Origin: Gimesia maris | GTDB lineage: Bacteria > Planctomycetota > Planctomycetia > Planctomycetales > Planctomycetaceae | Length of the DNA: 64,000 nucleotides | Reading direction: 5' to 3' | Assembly: GCF_008298035.1 (NCBI RefSeq) | Contig: NZ_CP042910.1 | Location: 5,967,001-6,031,000, forward strand | Part shown: positions 61,945-64,000 of the stretch, piece by piece | Numbering within the stretch: the stretch's first letter is position 1 | Layout of the letters: every line of letters begins with the position of its first letter | Program-made: the position numbers and the translations under genes | The notes under the pieces: model-generated | What the model was told of the DNA's origin: nothing | What the model saw: only the letters and a program-made list of their open reading frames with translations | Database searches by the model: none

Positions 61945-63618
61945 TCACTCGCCTTGAGAGATTGGAAGCTGATCTTCTGCCAGCGCTGCCCGGTAATCTG
62001 CCTGTTCTCTGAAATACAGCAGTTTTGCATCGACTGCTTTTTCTGCAGACTCAACGGCATATTGTTCGCGCAAAGTCACTTTTAACAGATCGGATAATCC
62101 TTCTTCGAAGTTGCGTCGTTCCCGGCGTGCCAGGTCTTCTGCATAACCCACGGCCTGCTCGGCCTGTCTGGCCTGTTTGTAAGCACCGATTAAGCCGGCA
62201 TAGGCGTACTCGACTTCAGCAACAATTTTCTCTTCGGTTAATTTTCGCTTGGCATTCAGCTGAGAGATCTTGCCGCTGACCGACTGGATCTTCCCGCGTG
62301 CTTTGCGACGTTCAATGGGAACTTCCACATAGAGCATTGCATCGAGTTGAAAGGGACCTTTATCATTCTTGGGATCTGTCTGATAACCGATATCCTGGGC
62401 GGCTGCCATCACTAAATCCACATCGGGCAGGCAGTCGTTCATGGCCTCTGAGTGATCGATATCCAACTGGCGTCGTAATAATTCAAGTGCGTAAATTTCC
62501 GGTCGCCGTTCGAGGGCCAATGCAGCATCGTACTCGACCCGTGATGCATCGATCTCCCTCATTTCCGGGAATTCGGGAATCTGATCGGGCCCCGGTATCA
62601 GCGGTTCACCACTGGCATCGCGATAATACAATGAGAGTTTGACGGCTGCCTGTTGCAGCTTTCGTTCGGCAAAGGCACGCTTCCCTGAACGCTCAGCAAC
62701 CAGCCGCAAATTATCGGTTAACTCCGGTGGATCAAGAAATCCATTTTCAACCTGACTTCGAATCCGATCCGTCCGCGCTTCAGCCAGCTTGAGTATCCGA
62801 TCCGCTATCACCAGCTTGGCACCCGCAGCGACCCAGTCCCAATAGGCATACGTGCCTTCCTGAACGAAGCCGATCAGCTGTGCCTGAATGTCCGGTTCAA
62901 CAGCATCTACGCCAAATGTCGAACGCCATAACGCAGCCCGTCGGGCATCAATGTCTCGATTGCGGGAGAGTGGTACCGAAAAACCAGCTTTAAACTCCCC
63001 TGCTTCATTGGTCTGCCTCTCCTTATACCAGGGCTGAAAATTTCCGCGACCAATTTTATAACCTGCAAAGAGTTCCCCTCCCTGATACAACGGCTGCACC
63101 AGTCCGATATTCTGGCGATAAGTTTTGTAATACCCCATCGGCCCGTTTTCCGTCGCTGCTTTGAATTTACGGTCAAATTCTCCTAATGTCTGCAAACGCT
63201 CACCAGAAGCAACTTCACGTGAATCAATGGCGGCATCCAGCAAGGGATAGCTTTGATAAACCGAGTAAATCACTTCTTCCAGATCCAGTCCATGCCGGCT
63301 GGGCTCAAAGTTTTCGCCTGGCAACGGAGGAATGTTCGGAATAGCAAATGTTTCTTGATCGATCGTTTCAGAAGATACGAGCGACACCTGATCTGAAGGT
63401 GTGGATGGTTGATTCTGATTCTCGTCTGTCTGCTCTGCTCGCTCGTCATGAAACAACGCCGATTGAAGTTCAGTCGGTTCAACGGTTTCAGAAAAAGTAG
63501 CATCAACCGTAATCCGCGCAACAGCAGATGTCATTTCCGGCTGTGACACATTCTGTTTTGTGCCTGCACATCCGAATGCCATGGTTGCGGAGATCAAGGG
63601 TATAAAAGCTCTTAACAT
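61945..63618 (-). CDS. TolC-family outer-membrane efflux lipoprotein
   Basis: A 557-residue protein with a lipoprotein signal ending in FGC near residue 17. After an acidic linker (to about 110) come two outer-membrane-efflux repeats rich in long helices: DLEEVIYSVYQSYPLLDAAIDS, AYWDWVAAGAKLVIADRIL, ARTDRIRSQVENGFLDPPEL, then RRPEIYALELLRRQLDIDHSEAM and QARQAEQAVGYAEDLARRERRNFEEG. These are the paired coiled-coil repeats of TolC-type channels. It is encoded downstream of an HlyD-type adaptor, so the two should act together in a tripartite or type I-like exporter. Confidence 0.92.
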   Translation of the reverse strand: MLRAFIPLISATMAFGCAGTKQNVSQPEMTSAVARITVDATFSETVEPTELQSALFHDERAEQTDENQNQPSTPSDQVSLVSSETIDQETFAIPNIPPLPGENFEPSRHGLDLEEVIYSVYQSYPLLDAAIDSREVASGERLQTLGEFDRKFKAATENGPMGYYKTYRQNIGLVQPLYQGGELFAGYKIGRGNFQPWYKERQTNEAGEFKAGFSVPLSRNRDIDARRAALWRSTFGVDAVEPDIQAQLIGFVQEGTYAYWDWVAAGAKLVIADRILKLAEARTDRIRSQVENGFLDPPELTDNLRLVAERSGKRAFAERKLQQAAVKLSLYYRDASGEPLIPGPDQIPEFPEMREIDASRVEYDAALALERRPEIYALELLRRQLDIDHSEAMNDCLPDVDLVMAAAQDIGYQTDPKNDKGPFQLDAMLYVEVPIERRKARGKIQSVSGKISQLNAKRKLTEEKIVAEVEYAYAGLIGAYKQARQAEQAVGYAEDLARRERRNFEEGLSDLLKVTLREQYAVESAEKAVDAKLLYFREQADYRAALAEDQLPISQGE

Positions 63619-63828
63619 TACGGAATCACTCTACTGGCCTGCTTCACCAGCAACCTGAATTATCAATACAGTTATTACAATCGGTACAAACCGCTCTGTA
63701 TTAGAATTCGGCATAAGGGAATCAGGGTATTAATAGAGAGTCAGAACACGCTAAGCGTTATCACAGAAATTCTCTACTTTTCCGTAACAAACGACGAAGG
63801 CCGCAAACTGCACCCAGCCCTCCCATTT

Positions 63829-64000
63829 TTACTTGGGCAGCTTGGGAGGCTTGCTCTTGTTGTTTTTCTGACCTGGCTCGTTGATTGAGACGACCGGAGG
63901 GAAGCCATTGAGTTTTCGCCAGACTTCATACCAGAGAGGCACGCGATTCAGCAGAACCCAGGCATTCGCACGTACTCCCTGCCTGAGAAACCGCTCCTGA
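63829..64000 (-). CDS. HlyD-family secretion protein, C-terminal 56 residues (cut by window edge)
   Basis: The minus-strand frame ending at TAA (63829-63831) reads FLRQGVRANAWVLLNRVPLW YEVWRKLNGFPP (split here) and then a basic, Pro/Asn/Lys-rich tail ending KPPKLPK. This is the end of a membrane-fusion (HlyD-type) protein, as expected directly upstream of a TolC-like gene. The frame runs off the window at 64000 with one base left over. Identification rests on the short conserved C-terminus and on position. Confidence 0.7.
   Translation of the reverse strand, partial: QERFLRQGVRANAWVLLNRVPLWYEVWRKLNGFPPVVSINEPGQKNNKSKPPKLPK

Overview
The window looks like a chromosomal segment of a planctomycete, most likely Gimesia or a close relative (formerly Planctomyces maris). 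The assignment is inferred from gene content. Three sulfatases, a DUF1501 plus DUF1549/DUF1553 pair, four DUF1559 prepilin-like proteins, a PVC-type sorbosone-dehydrogenase/HEAT/cytochrome c protein, and many secreted propeller, LamG and BNR proteins are a combination typical of that phylum. Genes are loosely packed. No rRNA, tRNA, CRISPR array, insertion sequence or prophage is visible.

Layout. 1-636: 5' part of dnaG (primase), minus strand. 1091-2716: a zinc-ribbon protein. 3284-4180: a DUF58 protein. 4676-8813: a three-gene ABC-2 export operon ending in a bidirectional terminator. 8893-14084 (minus): DUF1501, then DUF1549/DUF1553, then a LamG protein with a seven-repeat propeller inserted in it. 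14739-17658: a DUF3300-like low-complexity protein and three small genes. 17669-19945 (minus): a SulP transporter fused to a beta-carbonic anhydrase. 20407-24856: a PQQ-type propeller, class II photolyase, methyltransferase and small proteins. 24999-28815: a lipoprotein hydrolase and a P-type cation ATPase. 28955-32511 (minus): lipoprotein plus DUF1559, and a GntR regulator with a BNR sialidase-like gene, with an 18-bp palindrome upstream of the regulator. 33065-41910: a GspG-like membrane protein, three sulfatases, small secreted proteins, and a VOC / XRE / DUF2975 cluster. 42164-46985: a zinc-ribbon/propeller membrane protein, a cytochrome c'-like protein and a metallophosphoesterase. 47342-51456 (minus): a tandem array of three DUF1559 genes, two of them followed by nearly identical 42-residue lipoproteins. 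52454-60860 (plus): endonuclease-family protein, PVC cytochrome protein, hydrolase, glycosidase-like protein, YaaA and two tandem O-methyltransferases. 60877-64000 (minus): an outer-membrane porin-like protein, a TolC-family lipoprotein and the 3' end of its HlyD-type partner.

The most unusual feature is a dispersed repeat of about 95 bp, present in at least four copies (24854-24948, 37643-37737, 45181-45276 on plus; 47249-47344 on minus). It starts with TAG and folds into a stem whose pairing is kept by substitutions in three of the copies. In two copies the initial TAG is the stop codon of the neighbouring gene. One copy lies where the third DUF1559 unit would be expected to carry its lipoprotein gene. 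I do not recognise this family.

Functionally the region is mostly envelope and extracellular biology: degradation of sulfated polysaccharides, secreted propeller and cytochrome proteins, pilin-like surface proteins, and export systems. A few housekeeping or stress genes (dnaG, photolyase, yaaA) are interspersed.
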